Counted from the first letter of the stretch, positions 9,099-19,220 are shown. The stretch is DNA of 64,000 nucleotides from Aquimarina sp. U1-2 (GCF_017897595.1 NZ_JAGKIK010000003.1:1-64000); one strand, 5' to 3'. The notes: generated from the letters alone by a model not told the origin. Translations and numbers: made by a program.

Positions 9099-9803
9099 TC
9101 ATTTTAGTATAAGTTTTGCTTCAAACAAGGCTTTGAAATGCTTTAATAATTTATTTTTAACTTCATTTGTATCTACCCTGTCCAGACCCAATTCAACATG
9201 TAATGAAGTCACTGCTTTCCCTTTTATTCCACAAGGTATAATATGATCAAAATATCCTAAATCTGCGTTTACATTTAAAGCAAATCCATGCATAGTTACC
9301 CAACGACTTGCACGAACTCCCATAGCGCAAATTTTTCGAGCAAATGGAGTATTTACATCAAGCCAAACTCCTGTTTCACCTTCACTTCTTGTGCCCTTGA
9401 TACCGTATTCGGCTAGCGTGAGAATGACCATTTCTTCTAAAAGTCGAAGATATTTATGTATATCGGTAAAAAAATTATCCAAATCTAAAATAGGATACCC
9501 AACGATTTGTCCTGGTCCGTGATAGGTGATATCGCCTCCTCGATTGATCTTGTAAAATGTTGCGTTTTTTTCTTTTAGTTGCTTATCAGACAATAAAAGA
9601 TTGCTCATATCCCCACTTTTACCAAGGGTATATACATGTGGGTGTTCTACAAACAAAAAATAATTCGAAGTTTTTAATCCGGCAGCTTCTCTACGGTTTT
9701 TGATTTTGGTGTTCAAGATTTCCTGAAATAGTTGTTCCTGATATGACCAGGTTTCTTTAAAGTCTTTATTGCCTAACTCTCTAACTTCAATGTTTTTATT
9801 CAT
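9099..9803 (-). CDS. lipB: Octanoyl-[ACP]:protein octanoyltransferase LipB
   Basis: A 234-residue cytoplasmic enzyme that moves octanoate from acyl carrier protein to lipoyl domains, the first step of lipoate synthesis. [20 protein letters not shown] (residues 88-107) is the family signature, and the catalytic pair is visible as Lys157 in RKICAMGVR and Cys191 in [22 protein letters not shown] is also conserved. The enzyme would serve the lipoyl domain of the branched-chain E2 encoded at 41073-42410, among others. lipA is not adjacent. ATG start, normal length. Confidence 0.95.
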   Translation of the reverse strand: MNKNIEVRELGNKDFKETWSYQEQLFQEILNTKIKNRREAAGLKTSNYFLFVEHPHVYTLGKSGDMSNLLLSDKQLKEKNATFYKINRGGDITYHGPGQIVGYPILDLDNFFTDIHKYLRLLEEMVILTLAEYGIKGTRSEGETGVWLDVNTPFARKICAMGVRASRWVTMHGFALNVNADLGYFDHIIPCGIKGKAVTSLHVELGLDRVDTNEVKNKLLKHFKALFEAKLILK

Positions 9804-9822
9804 ATTTATTGTTCAAATACAA

Positions 9823-10040
9823 TAGTTTAACCCAGATTATGTATTAGAATTTCGTAATAAGGCTTGAAATTCCAATAAAAAAGGTGTTTTCTCAATTTCT
9901 TTCCAGCATCGCTACGGTGACATTGAAAAATACAGCACAGCGTTTATTTTTGAAGGTATGTTAAGTCGTAATACCTGCTCGCCTTTTTTTAAATAAAATG
10001 GCAGGCGGGGATGGTATACTGCATAATCCAGGTTTAACTA
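9823..10040. repeat. MITE-like element with 19-bp inverted ends, overlapping a gene end
   Basis: The left end TAGTTTAACCCAGATTATG (9823-9841) is repeated inverted at 10022-10040 (CATAATCCAGGTTTAACTA) with 16 of 19 positions matching. The 180-base interior has the pair CCTGC/GCAGG around a T-rich stretch and no gene. The right end overlaps the last codon and stop of the Pmp3-like gene, so the element appears to supply that gene's stop codon. Confidence 0.6.
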
Positions 10041-10192
10041 TTTGGATTATTTATAATGACTAATGCGGCAATAACTCCCGGAACCCAACCACAGAGTGTT
10101 AATAATAATACGATAAGCAATGATCCACATCCTTTATCTATAACGGACAAAGGTGGAAAAAATATAGCCAATACAACTCTCCAAATACTCAT
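10034..10192 (-). CDS. Pmp3/YqaE-family small membrane protein
   Basis: A 52-residue protein found by direct translation, starting MSIWRVVLAIFFPPLSVID and containing LLLTLCGWVPGVIAALVII. The two hydrophobic segments (about 4-15 and 24-46), the FFPPL motif and the GWVPGVIAA motif are the signature of the Pmp3/YqaE (UPF0057) proteolipids, which sit in the membrane and are often stress induced in other organisms. The usual family length is 50-60 residues. The last residues NPNS and the stop codon lie in the inverted end of the repeat at 9823-10040. ATG start; no other gene competes for the space. Confidence 0.9.
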   Translation of the reverse strand: MSIWRVVLAIFFPPLSVIDKGCGSLLIVLLLTLCGWVPGVIAALVIINNPNS

Positions 10193-10418
10193 TTTGATCA
10201 ATTACAAAGTTACGATTTAATTACTGACTAATTAGACTATGCAAAGTTAGTTTTGTTACAAGATTTTTACGTGTAACCAATTCAGGTAGCATAAAGATTA
10301 TAGCTTAATAAAAAGAACTGGTTTAGCTATAATAAGCCCCTTTATCTTACATTGATTAAGTTATTAATGATCCTATAGCGTTGAACTCTTGCTAACAAGT
10401 CTTTCGTAAAAATTAGGA

Positions 10419-10449
10419 TTGAAAGATTAGACCATAGTTTGTATCTTTG
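10419..10449 (+). promoter_or_regulatory. lysS promoter
   Basis: TTG (10419-10421), a 20-base spacer and TATCTTTG (10442-10449) match the Bacteroidota consensus. The lysS ATG is 21 bases downstream, giving a short leader. Confidence 0.65.
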
Positions 10450-10470
10450 CAGGCTTAAAAAGGCAGATTT

Positions 10471-12159
10471 ATGCAACTATCGGAACAAGAACTTGTTAGA
10501 AGAGAAAAATTAAACACATTACGCAGCTTGGGGATAAATCCGTATCCAGCGGCGCTGTACCCAGTTGATCATACTTCAGAAAAAATTAAACATGAATTTG
10601 AAGAAGGCAAACAGGTGGTTATAGCGGGTAGACTGATGTCTAGAAGGATACAAGGTAAAGCGTCGTTTGCAGAGGTACAAGATGCTAAAGGCCGTATACA
10701 AGTTTATTTTAATAGAGATGAAATCTGCCAAAGCGAAGACAAAACAAAATACAATGAAATCTATAAAAAACTCTTAGACATAGGAGATTTTATTGGTATA
10801 GAAGGCGAACTTTTCACCACTCAGGTAGGTGAAAAAACGGTGATGGTTAAAGATTTTGTGCTGTTAAGCAAAGCTTTGAAACCGCTCCCTCTACCTAAAA
10901 CAGATAAAGAAGGGAATACCTATGACGAGTTTAATGATCCCGAATTACGTTACAGGCAACGATATGCCGACTTGGTGGTAAATCCTAATGTAAAAAATGT
11001 CTTTATTAAAAGGACCAAGCTTTTTAACGCAATGCGCGAGTTTTTTAATGACCGTGGTTATTTCGAAGTAGAAACTCCGATCTTACAACCTATCCCAGGT
11101 GGTGCAGCAGCCCGACCTTTTATAACCCATCACAATTCTTTAGATATTCCATTATACATGCGAATCGCTAATGAGTTATATCTTAAACGATTAATAGTAG
11201 GTGGTTTTGATGGCGTGTACGAATTCTCTAAAAACTTCAGAAATGAAGGTATGGATCGCACTCACAATCCCGAATTTACGGCTATGGAGATTTATGTGGC
11301 GTACAAAGACTATAATTGGATGATGGATTTTTGTGAACAGTTGCTAGAGCATTGTGCCATTGCAGTTAATGGAACAACAGAAGCTACTTTTGATGGAAAT
11401 ACGATTGATTTTAAAGCGCCTTATCCCAGGATAACCATGGCAGACTCAATTAAACATTTTACGGGTTTTGATATTACCGGAAAGACTGAAGATGAAATTC
11501 GTCATGCAGCTAAAGATATGGGTATTGAGGTCGACGACACTATGGGTAAAGGAAAACTTATCGACGAGATTTTTGGTGAAAAGTGTGAAGGCAATTATAT
11601 ACAACCTACCTTTATAACCGATTATCCTAAAGAAATGAGCCCATTGTGCAAAGAACACAGAGATCATCCCGAACTAACAGAACGTTTTGAATTGATGGTT
11701 TGTGGGAAAGAGATTGCCAATGCATATTCAGAATTAAATGATCCCATCGATCAACGTGAACGTTTTGAAGAACAACTCAAACTAGCCGAGAAAGGCGATG
11801 ACGAAGCCATGTTTATCGACCAGGATTTTTTACGTGCGTTAGCGTATGGAATGCCTCCTACATCGGGAATGGGAATTGGCATGGATAGATTAATCATGTA
11901 TCTAACAGATAATCAATCCATACAAGAAGTTTTATTTTTTCCTCAGATGCGACCAGAGAAAAAAGCCATCGCGCTTAGTGACGAAGAAAAAGCTGTTTTC
12001 GACATTTTAAAAAATTCATCTCCTATTGATCTCAATGAATTAAAATCAAAGTCGGGGTTAAGTAATAAGAAATGGGACAAAACAATCAAAGGACTTACCA
12101 AAAACAAGTTGGCCAAAGTAGATAAGACTGAAGCCGGGTTATTGGTAGCGTTACTTTAA
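10471..12159 (+). CDS. lysS: Lysyl-tRNA synthetase, class II
   Basis: A 562-residue class IIb aminoacyl-tRNA synthetase that charges tRNA-Lys. The N-terminal OB-fold anticodon-binding domain spans about 55-160 (GRLMSRRIQGKASFAEVQD, then GRIQVYF). The catalytic core has motif 1 near YFEVETPILQPIPGGAAARP, motif 2 near FRNEGMDRTHNPEFTAMEIY, and motif 3 GMGIGMDRLIM near 470. Bacterial LysRS usually ends near residue 500. Here about 65 more residues follow (ALSDEEKAVFDILKNSSPID and on), with a helix-turn-helix-like pattern and a conserved-looking tail; I believe this extension is common in Flavobacteriaceae. Own promoter directly upstream. Confidence 0.95.
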   Translation: MQLSEQELVRREKLNTLRSLGINPYPAALYPVDHTSEKIKHEFEEGKQVVIAGRLMSRRIQGKASFAEVQDAKGRIQVYFNRDEICQSEDKTKYNEIYKKLLDIGDFIGIEGELFTTQVGEKTVMVKDFVLLSKALKPLPLPKTDKEGNTYDEFNDPELRYRQRYADLVVNPNVKNVFIKRTKLFNAMREFFNDRGYFEVETPILQPIPGGAAARPFITHHNSLDIPLYMRIANELYLKRLIVGGFDGVYEFSKNFRNEGMDRTHNPEFTAMEIYVAYKDYNWMMDFCEQLLEHCAIAVNGTTEATFDGNTIDFKAPYPRITMADSIKHFTGFDITGKTEDEIRHAAKDMGIEVDDTMGKGKLIDEIFGEKCEGNYIQPTFITDYPKEMSPLCKEHRDHPELTERFELMVCGKEIANAYSELNDPIDQRERFEEQLKLAEKGDDEAMFIDQDFLRALAYGMPPTSGMGIGMDRLIMYLTDNQSIQEVLFFPQMRPEKKAIALSDEEKAVFDILKNSSPIDLNELKSKSGLSNKKWDKTIKGLTKNKLAKVDKTEAGLLVALL

Positions 12160-12195
12160 ACATTGTGCGTATGCCCTTTATCAACGCCATAAAGT

Positions 12196-13749
12196 ATGAA
12201 TGAAAAATTATTTTGTATTATCGCTCTATTTTGTTGGGGTTTATCTATCGGTCAAAGTACAAACTTAGCCAATAAACCTTTCAAAACTTCATATATTAAG
12301 CTACCCTCGCAACCCGTTTTAGATGATAGCAGAAGAACATATACTACAAATTCAAAGTATATTTTTTTAAGAGGTTTTTCTAAAGTTAACTCGGGAGCAA
12401 CCCTTGATATCACTTTGGACTATCAAGGTATATCTGCGGGAGAATATGAGATTCAAAGAGAGCTTATAGAGAAAAAGGACGACAATGGCACAATAACCTC
12501 ATCATACTATTTATATAGGATTCTGGTCGATTATAACTCTAATGCTACTATTCAAATAAGTAATTCACTTACAGCCGAAGCGGTAGAAAAATCTTTTTCT
12601 GAAAACAATACATTAAGAAGCAATACATTTAGTACTGCTGAAGAAGCAAAGAAGTATTACTATAACAACAATAGTACTATTAAAAAAAGGTATCGATCAG
12701 AGCAATGGGTTCGTATCATTAGACGAATACGTAACTACCTCAATAGTACCTATGGATACATCCCTTCTGAAAGCAACAATGAAACCTTTTTAATAGTAAG
12801 CTCAAAAAAACATCCCGAGTATAGCACTCATCAAAAAGCCTATGAAGAGTTAAAGAACATCTTTGATAGAATGTATTATAAAGCACCTATATCGGCTCTT
12901 TTTCTTAGGGCTCAACCTATTATTGCCTCATTTGATAAAATCGCTCAAAACTATACTAGTACCAAACGCAAAGAACGAAAATTGCGCCATGCCAGTTATT
13001 CCAATATTTCTAAAATCTATTATTTCTTTGATAATCCAGGTAAAGCCAGAGAATATGCGTTAAAAATGATAACGAATGATTTTAATGCAAGTGAAGGTAG
13101 AGCGTGGCTCAAAAAAGCCGATCTATTACAAGAGAAATTCGAGATTAATCAAACATCATCTAGACATTTTGATATTTTTACAGAAGATCTTACAAATCTT
13201 ACGGAGACTCCGTTTGATGATGAAACTACTGTAGAAGAAATAGAAAAACCAGAAGATCATATTATTGCTTACTTAATTACGGCAGCGAATGATACGATTG
13301 CGGCACAGATCACGAAACCCGCAATTACTGAAATCGGATATCAAGTAGCGCTTCAGGTACAGGATGAAAACGGCGCCGTAAGAACCACTCCTTTTGATGC
13401 CGAAAACAGCAAAACATTAGCTTTAGGAAACGGTGATATCTATACAACGGTTACCTTCAAAGAAGCTACAAATGGAAAAACTACTCCCAAATTTGTTAAA
13501 ATCATTCATAAATCTGATCAAATCAGCTTGTTTCTATATGACAATAAAGAACTTATACTCAAAACTCCAGAGAGTGAGATAGGTACCTCGACGCTCAGTT
13601 CAGAATTTATATTTGACTTAAGAAAAAAGCTAGTGAAATACGCAGGTGAATGCGTAAATCTTGCCGAGCGTGCCAGTAAAAATGAATTTAAAAATACGCA
13701 AGATAGCTTACTTCAATTTTGCAAAGCACTTTCTGCTTGTCAGGAGTAA
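12196..13749 (+). CDS. Secreted protein of unknown function
   Basis: A 517-residue protein that I do not recognise. It has a signal peptide (MNEKLFCIIALFCWGLSIGQ) without a lipobox. Residues 30-130 are strand-rich and could be a small adhesion-like domain. Residues 170-310 are helical and TPR-like, with a short pattern around YYFFDNPGKAREYALKMI. Residues 340-460 are again strand-rich. No C-terminal secretion domain was seen. It starts 36 bases after lysS on the same strand and may be co-transcribed. Confidence 0.6.
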   Translation: MNEKLFCIIALFCWGLSIGQSTNLANKPFKTSYIKLPSQPVLDDSRRTYTTNSKYIFLRGFSKVNSGATLDITLDYQGISAGEYEIQRELIEKKDDNGTITSSYYLYRILVDYNSNATIQISNSLTAEAVEKSFSENNTLRSNTFSTAEEAKKYYYNNNSTIKKRYRSEQWVRIIRRIRNYLNSTYGYIPSESNNETFLIVSSKKHPEYSTHQKAYEELKNIFDRMYYKAPISALFLRAQPIIASFDKIAQNYTSTKRKERKLRHASYSNISKIYYFFDNPGKAREYALKMITNDFNASEGRAWLKKADLLQEKFEINQTSSRHFDIFTEDLTNLTETPFDDETTVEEIEKPEDHIIAYLITAANDTIAAQITKPAITEIGYQVALQVQDENGAVRTTPFDAENSKTLALGNGDIYTTVTFKEATNGKTTPKFVKIIHKSDQISLFLYDNKELILKTPESEIGTSTLSSEFIFDLRKKLVKYAGECVNLAERASKNEFKNTQDSLLQFCKALSACQE

Positions 13750-13865
13750 TACCACTTTCTTTTGACAAAGAAAAAAGTGCTATGGAAAGCTTTATTCATT
13801 TTGACATGTTTTGAATACGCCTATATGGTTATGTTTTTTTCAAAAGCTTCTTTATCATATAGCTT

Positions 13866-15611
13866 TTAGCTATAAGAGAAGGTATGACCTACGGTTTCTA
13901 AATAATTGTTTTGCGCTATAGTATCGATAAAGCTCCATTGTGCGGTAGCGTTACCCTTGGTAAATGTCACTTTTAAATACCCTCTCCTGGAAGCATCGGT
14001 ATACTGTAGCTCATCTATTAGCGTAGCTAATGCAGCTTCAAATCCAGGAATTTGATCATCTTGTAAACCTGCAAAATTTTCAAATCCCGGAGAAGTTACA
14101 GAAGAGGTTGCGAATTCCACTCCAATTTCATTTCCCTGTAAATTTCTAAGAATACTATGCCATGCATTGTGTGTATCGCCGGCAAGGCAAACCATTTTCT
14201 TATCAGCCAAAGCAGTAAAAATCTGCTCTCTTTCTGCAAAATAACCATCCCAGGCATCCAAATTGTAAGGCAGTACGGTTCGAATCCTTGTAATCTCTTC
14301 GGTTGTAAGGGACTCATCGCCTGCTATCAGTCTCGTTTTAATAGCTGTTAATTGTGATAGTGAATTCTGAAATGCAAACGCAGTCTCAGCAGAAACAGAT
14401 CCCGTGGCGCTTACTTCTGCAACAACCTGCCCTAAAATAATTAAAACTTCTGAAGGAATAAACATTTTGCCCATCAATACCTGTTGCCCTAGTACTTGCC
14501 AAGTTGTAGTGCTTGAAGAAATTACACCAGACAACCAATTCAATTGCTCAGCACCTAATAACGTTCTGCCAGAGTCTAAAAGAGCTGCCTGAAAAGCTTC
14601 ACTATCCAACTCACCTGTAGAAAAATTAAAAAAATCATTATACGATAATTGCCTATCCCTACCTATAATTCTGGTATCCAGCATGTGTAAGCTCAACATC
14701 GATCCAAAATTAAAAGATCTATATATCTTTGCAGGATCTGATGATCGAATGGGTAAAAATTCGCTGTACACCTGTATAGCTGTCTTTTTTCTTGCTTCGT
14801 AAGAACCCTCATCACTCTGGTGATTCTCTGCACCTTCACTATAAGCATCATTCGTAATTTCATGGTCATCCCAGACGCAAATAAACGGTTTCTTTTGGTG
14901 CGCTAACTGTAATTGTTTATCACTTCGGTATTGTTTATAACGTTCTCGATACTCCTGCAGGCTTACAATTTCATTTTTAGGTTTGTGTACCCTTCCTAAC
15001 GCTACTGTATTTTCATTCGTACCGTATTCCCCTTCACCGTATTCGTAGATATAATCGCCAAGGTGAACAATAACATCTGCATCAGAATTAGCCATGGCAT
15101 CATACACATTAAAAAGACCAGCGGCGTAATTTGCACAAGAACATACTGCTAATTTTACATCGGCCACGTTATCTGCAGCTGCTGGTAATGTAATAGTTTC
15201 TCCTATTACAGAAACTGTATTCGATGCTATATTGAAAAAACGATAATACCATGTACTATTGCTATCCAACTCCTGCACATCTACGGCTACCGTATAATCA
15301 TGTTCGGCAGTAGCCAGAGCGGTACCATTGCGAACTATGTTATCAAAAGCAGCATCGGTTGCGACTTGCCAATTAAGCACTATACCTTCTAAGGGAGACT
15401 CTTTGGCCTCTACAGTATACCTAGTCCAGATAATAACCCGACTGGCAGTTGGATCAAAACTCGCTACACCCTCTAAAAAATTAGTTCTCCTAAGATCAGT
15501 AGGCACTATGGGTAAACTATCGTCATCATTAGTGCAACTAATATATATAGGTGCCAGTAGCAGTCCGCCGGTTGCTAAAAGTGATTTTTCAAAAAATTTT
15601 CTTCTATCCAT
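13866..15611 (-). CDS. PhoD-like alkaline phosphatase, predicted lipoprotein
   Basis: A 581-residue phosphatase/phosphodiesterase of the PhoD family. The N-terminus MDRRKFFEKSLLATGG has a twin-arginine-like pair, followed by a lipobox (APIYISC), so it is probably exported folded and lipid-anchored. Metal-binding motifs of the metallophosphoesterase fold appear in order: HLGDYIYEYGEGEYG, VWDDHEITND, LDTRIIGRDRQL and CLAGDTHNAWHS. Family members release phosphate from diesters or monoesters and need calcium and iron in the characterised Bacillus enzyme. It stands alone on the minus strand, convergent with the gene at 12196-13749. No Pho-box was identified. Confidence 0.85.
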   Translation of the reverse strand: MDRRKFFEKSLLATGGLLLAPIYISCTNDDDSLPIVPTDLRRTNFLEGVASFDPTASRVIIWTRYTVEAKESPLEGIVLNWQVATDAAFDNIVRNGTALATAEHDYTVAVDVQELDSNSTWYYRFFNIASNTVSVIGETITLPAAADNVADVKLAVCSCANYAAGLFNVYDAMANSDADVIVHLGDYIYEYGEGEYGTNENTVALGRVHKPKNEIVSLQEYRERYKQYRSDKQLQLAHQKKPFICVWDDHEITNDAYSEGAENHQSDEGSYEARKKTAIQVYSEFLPIRSSDPAKIYRSFNFGSMLSLHMLDTRIIGRDRQLSYNDFFNFSTGELDSEAFQAALLDSGRTLLGAEQLNWLSGVISSSTTTWQVLGQQVLMGKMFIPSEVLIILGQVVAEVSATGSVSAETAFAFQNSLSQLTAIKTRLIAGDESLTTEEITRIRTVLPYNLDAWDGYFAEREQIFTALADKKMVCLAGDTHNAWHSILRNLQGNEIGVEFATSSVTSPGFENFAGLQDDQIPGFEAALATLIDELQYTDASRRGYLKVTFTKGNATAQWSFIDTIAQNNYLETVGHTFSYS

Positions 15612-15854
15612 TGTTGTGTGAAATTAATAAGACATAAAGGTATTTTCACTTCAATAAATACATGTTACGCACTAATTAAATAAATCTTAATTTATGTATT
15701 GTATACTCTTAAAAAGTACCTCCTGAATGTTGAACGAGGTTGCTGTTAACCAATTCATCAAAATGATGTATATGCTGCGGTTACTGAATAAAAGCTTTCG
15801 TAGCGTTCAGTTTTTCAAGAATTCCTATATTTGAATGTATAAAATCAAACGACC

Positions 15855-16457
15855 ATGCCTTTTATTACAGACGAAGAATTACAGGATTTCAAGAATCAAA
15901 TAGAGAAAGCCGAAGAGGCACAACGTTCCTCAAATTACATGCGAGAAAAAGCCGTTAGAGATGAAAAAGAAAATGCTAATAAATTTAAGATCGCAACGAT
16001 TATTCTAGGTATCGTTGCATTGTTGGGAGTAGCAGGTACAATTTATTTCATGAACTTTAATACTCCGGCAAACATGATTTCACAAAAGGATCATAAGGCA
16101 CAAGTAGCAAAGCTAAATACGAAGGTTAGTGAATTGGAAGAGACGGTTCAAAACCTTTCTATGAATCAGGAAGTAGATGGCAATACAGCAGAAAGTAGCG
16201 GTTCGCTTAATGATCAGATCGTATATGCCGTTCAAATTGGTGCTTTTGAAGAGAGAAATTTGTCGTTATATTCTGAAAACTTTGTCAATTTTAGAGAAAT
16301 TAAGAAAGAGGGATTTAACAAATACGCCATTGGAAATTTTGAAACGTTGAATGAAGCCAAGAAATTTCGCAGAGAACTTATTAAAATGGGTTTTAGAAAT
16401 GCGTTTATTGCCTCTTATCAAAATGATAAGCGAATCAAAATTGAAGAAGCCTGGTAA
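15855..16457 (+). CDS. SPOR-domain membrane protein
   Basis: A 200-residue bitopic protein. Residues 1-45 are charged and cytoplasmic, a single membrane helix is at about 46-68 (TIILGIVALLGVAGTIYFM), a coiled-coil stretch is at about 80-105, and a C-terminal SPOR domain is at about 122-195 (VYAVQIGAFEERNLSLY, NKYAIGNFETLNEAKKFRRE). SPOR domains bind peptidoglycan lacking stem peptides, often at division sites. A -7 box TATATTTG lies at 15826-15833, with only a poor -33 partner. Start at ATG 15855. Confidence 0.8.
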   Translation: MPFITDEELQDFKNQIEKAEEAQRSSNYMREKAVRDEKENANKFKIATIILGIVALLGVAGTIYFMNFNTPANMISQKDHKAQVAKLNTKVSELEETVQNLSMNQEVDGNTAESSGSLNDQIVYAVQIGAFEERNLSLYSENFVNFREIKKEGFNKYAIGNFETLNEAKKFRRELIKMGFRNAFIASYQNDKRIKIEEAW

Positions 16458-16615
16458 ACAATTAGCAGTACAGAGTAGTTAGTACCAAGTATTGAGTACA
16501 ATACCATATAGGGTTAAGTTGTTGTATCTACTGTTGAGCATATTCAAATCTTGTATGCTAAGCTAAGTCAGGAGAGTATTCGTTTGTGAGTTTACACTAT
16601 TGATTTTATTTAAAA

Positions 16616-16660
16616 AGCAAACTACCTTGGGGTATGATACCCTTTGATGGTGCCAATAAA
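16616..16660. repeat. Short palindromic repeat, copy 2 (ACTACCTTRGGG type)
   Basis: Close copy of 5841-5885, sharing AAACTACCTT, GGGxATNATACCCTTT and GGTRCCA. It lies in the 309-base gap between the convergent SPOR and YiaA/B genes. The rest of that gap shows only AT-rich sequence and a small hairpin near 16660-16695 (GATGGTC...GACCATC). Confidence 0.55.
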
Positions 16661-16766
16661 AAGATGGTCATAAGAATACGACCATCTTTTCTGATCATCA
16701 AAACAAAGAGCCTACCCCAAAATCAATTTAATAAACATATCAAATTGACCCGACTCCTTCTTTTGA

Positions 16767-17240
16767 TTACTTATTGCTATCGTCTATATACTTTTTATCT
16801 CTAGTGTTTTTTTGCACGGCAATAGCTGCGAACAGACTTAGCGTAAAAGACATTCCATAAAATCCTTTTTCACTAAGCTCGAGATCTGCATTCCATAACC
16901 CGATAATAAGTAGTAAAATAGAGGTTAGTGTGGTAAACCAACTAATCCCATAGTAGATTTCGGTAACCGGAATCCCCTCTAATCGATCCCTAACACTTTT
17001 TTGAACAGATACTGCAGAGAACAATCCAAATAATAAGATTGTAAAATAATATCCTTTCTCATTCAGCAGCATGTCGGCGTTCCATAATCCAATACAATAG
17101 GATATCATACCGATAAATAGAGCCGACCATGAAGCTGATATAAAAGCCGGTGTTGGCTTTTGATCATATACCTTTGGTTGTTTCTTTTCCTTTTTGTCTT
17201 TTGTATCTACAGATACATCGTTGCTAAATTGATAATCCAT
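16767..17240 (-). CDS. YiaA/YiaB-family inner-membrane protein
   Basis: A 157-residue integral membrane protein with two copies of the YiaA/B two-helix unit (about 35-85 and 95-145). Each contains the pattern GLWNADxxLxEKGxY and ends in a basic segment, [11 protein letters not shown] and [11 protein letters not shown]. The function of the family is unknown. The N-terminal 30 residues are charged and cytoplasmic. ATG start. Confidence 0.85.
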   Translation of the reverse strand: MDYQFSNDVSVDTKDKKEKKQPKVYDQKPTPAFISASWSALFIGMISYCIGLWNADMLLNEKGYYFTILLFGLFSAVSVQKSVRDRLEGIPVTEIYYGISWFTTLTSILLLIIGLWNADLELSEKGFYGMSFTLSLFAAIAVQKNTRDKKYIDDSNK

Positions 17241-17365
17241 ACTTATTTAATTTTGATGATTTAACAGTACAAATGTGCAACGATCTTATGAAGTAGTAAA
17301 CTCAATTTTTGATAAAAACTTACGATATAATTAGTGTAAATTTTGGCTGTTTTGTTTTATAATAT

Positions 17366-17440
17366 ATCTCGATACAACCCTCCTACCGTCGGATCACTCG
17401 ATGTGAGGTAGTGCATAAATCTTACCCTGCAGTCAACTTG
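17366..17440 (+). repeat. CTCGATACAA repeat, left half, copy A
   Basis: ATCTCGATACAACCCTCCTA then CCGTCGGATCACTCGATGTG matches the left half of the repeat units at 19090 and 19541. The right half is missing or unrecognisable. It lies just before the gene at 17504-18988, in whose promoter region it sits. Confidence 0.7.
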
Positions 17441-17503
17441 TTTGGGGTATTGATAGCCTGTACTATACAAATTTTGATTATATTATAAAAAACTTACGAT
17501 ATA

Positions 17504-18988
17504 ATGAATACTACCTCTTCCATTATTGGTACACTTTCTTCTGAAGAAAAACGAAACTTTATTGGATTGTTACGTCAAAAAAACAAAAGAAACGACACCA
17601 AAAACATTCAGTTATTTAAGCTTTTAGACACCAAAGAACGTATACAGGATCTTGATATTCAACTCTATGGAAAACCTGCCAGAGCAGCGTTGCATGCGCT
17701 CAGTAAAAGATTACATGATAGTCTCATTGATTTTATAGCCTCAAAAAGTTTTGAAGGTGAAACTTCTGAAGAGATGGACATTATGAAACTTCTACTCGCC
17801 AGCAGAATCTTTTTTGAACAAAAACAATACAAAATTGGCTTTAAAACATTGCGAAAAGCAGAATACAAAGCAAAAAGCTACGATTTCTTTACAATTCTCA
17901 ACGAAATCTACTATACCAAAATACAATATGCACACAAGAATGCTACACTAGTACTCGATGAGCTCATTACAGATTTTAAAAACAATAAAGACGCTATACA
18001 GCAAGAAGAAAACCTCAACCTTTTTTATGCGAGCGTACAAAATGAACTTACAAAACAGCGCAGCGATTACGGAGTCGTAATTAAAGAAGCTCTGTCAAAA
18101 TTCGGAATCTCGATCTCCCAAGACCTTACTTATAGATCCTTATTTAAGATTTTGAGCATTGCCAACAAAGCTGCCCAGGCTACACGCAATTATTTTACTA
18201 TTTTACCTTTTGTTGAAGATGCTTATACTCAAATGGGTACTAAAGAAAATCTGGTTGATAAACATTTATTTTATCATATCCAGATCCTATATTATGTGTC
18301 TAACACCTATTTCAGGAATAAAAAATTTAAGACCTCGCAACAGTATCTTGACCTCATGATGCAGCAAATGGAAAAGATGCAAAATAAATACTACCGTAGG
18401 TTTTTCCCTCAATATACTTTATTACACAATTTCAATCTTGCCTATACGGGATATATCGATCAAGCTATTCATCATCTCGAAACTTTTGACGACGATCACC
18501 ACAAAGAACAAATCACATATATTTTGGACATTAAGCTAGGTTTGATTGTTTTTTACTTTATGAAATCCCGCTTTAAAGAAGCTTGGAGCGCGCTCAACAA
18601 TTTTTATCATAGTGATCATTGGTACACCGAAAAGGCAGGAATCTTATGGGTAATCAAAAAAAACCTAGTTGAAATTTTACTTCATGTCGAGCTTGACCAT
18701 CTAGATTTGGTAGCATCCCGTGCCAATAGTTTTAGAAAAAAACATGGTAGTTACCTAAAAAGTCAAGGAGAACTACGTGTTCTGGATTTCTTAAAACTTG
18801 TGTTACAATATTACCGAAAGCCTGAAGTAATTGCCACTGAACCTTTTAAAATTAAAATAGCAAACACCCTTACTATCCCATCCCGACTACAGGAAGATAT
18901 ATTTGAGATGAGTTTTTATGCCTGGTTAAAAGCCAAGGCGAATGGTACTGATTTGTATACAACTACATTAGAGCTTATAAATCAATAA
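17504..18988 (+). CDS. Helical repeat protein of unknown function
   Basis: A 494-residue soluble protein that I do not recognise. It has no signal peptide or membrane segment. It is almost wholly helical with regularly spaced Tyr/Phe/Leu, including TPR-like stretches such as FFEQKQYKIGFKTLRKAEYK (about 105-124) and FRNKKFKTSQQYLDLMMQQM (about 270-290). Its promoter region contains a left half of the CTCGATACAA repeat and its 3' side abuts a right half, so it is bracketed by parts of one repeat family. ATG start. Confidence 0.6.
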   Translation: MNTTSSIIGTLSSEEKRNFIGLLRQKNKRNDTKNIQLFKLLDTKERIQDLDIQLYGKPARAALHALSKRLHDSLIDFIASKSFEGETSEEMDIMKLLLASRIFFEQKQYKIGFKTLRKAEYKAKSYDFFTILNEIYYTKIQYAHKNATLVLDELITDFKNNKDAIQQEENLNLFYASVQNELTKQRSDYGVVIKEALSKFGISISQDLTYRSLFKILSIANKAAQATRNYFTILPFVEDAYTQMGTKENLVDKHLFYHIQILYYVSNTYFRNKKFKTSQQYLDLMMQQMEKMQNKYYRRFFPQYTLLHNFNLAYTGYIDQAIHHLETFDDDHHKEQITYILDIKLGLIVFYFMKSRFKEAWSALNNFYHSDHWYTEKAGILWVIKKNLVEILLHVELDHLDLVASRANSFRKKHGSYLKSQGELRVLDFLKLVLQYYRKPEVIATEPFKIKIANTLTIPSRLQEDIFEMSFYAWLKAKANGTDLYTTTLELINQ

Positions 18989-18997
18989 TATATAACA

Positions 18998-19214
18998 GTA
19001 ACTTCGAGTAGTTTTATGTGATGGAATGGAAGAAAATTGTATCGAGAACCTTTCAATATTGTAATTTATATTCTTTCCGTTTTCATAAAACATCTCGATA
19101 CAATCCTCCTACCGTCGGATCACTAGATGTGACGTAGCATTTACAAATCTTACTCTACCGTCAGTTGGAGTGATTTTCTGTAATAAAATGGAGGAAAATT
19201 GTATCGAGAACTAA
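18998..19214 (+). repeat. CTCGATACAA repeat cluster, left of the GIY-YIG gene
   Basis: This holds a right half-unit (18998-19050, ending AGAAAATTGTATCGAGAACC), a linker (TTTCAATATTGTAATTTATA and on), and one full unit (19090-19212). The full unit begins ACATCTCGATACAATCCTCC and ends TTGTATCGAGAAC, so each unit has terminal inverted repeats of about 11 bases (TCTCGATACAA/TTGTATCGAGA). Between them is the conserved CCGTCGGATCACTMGATGTG. Confidence 0.85.
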
Positions 19215-19220
19215 TAAGAG

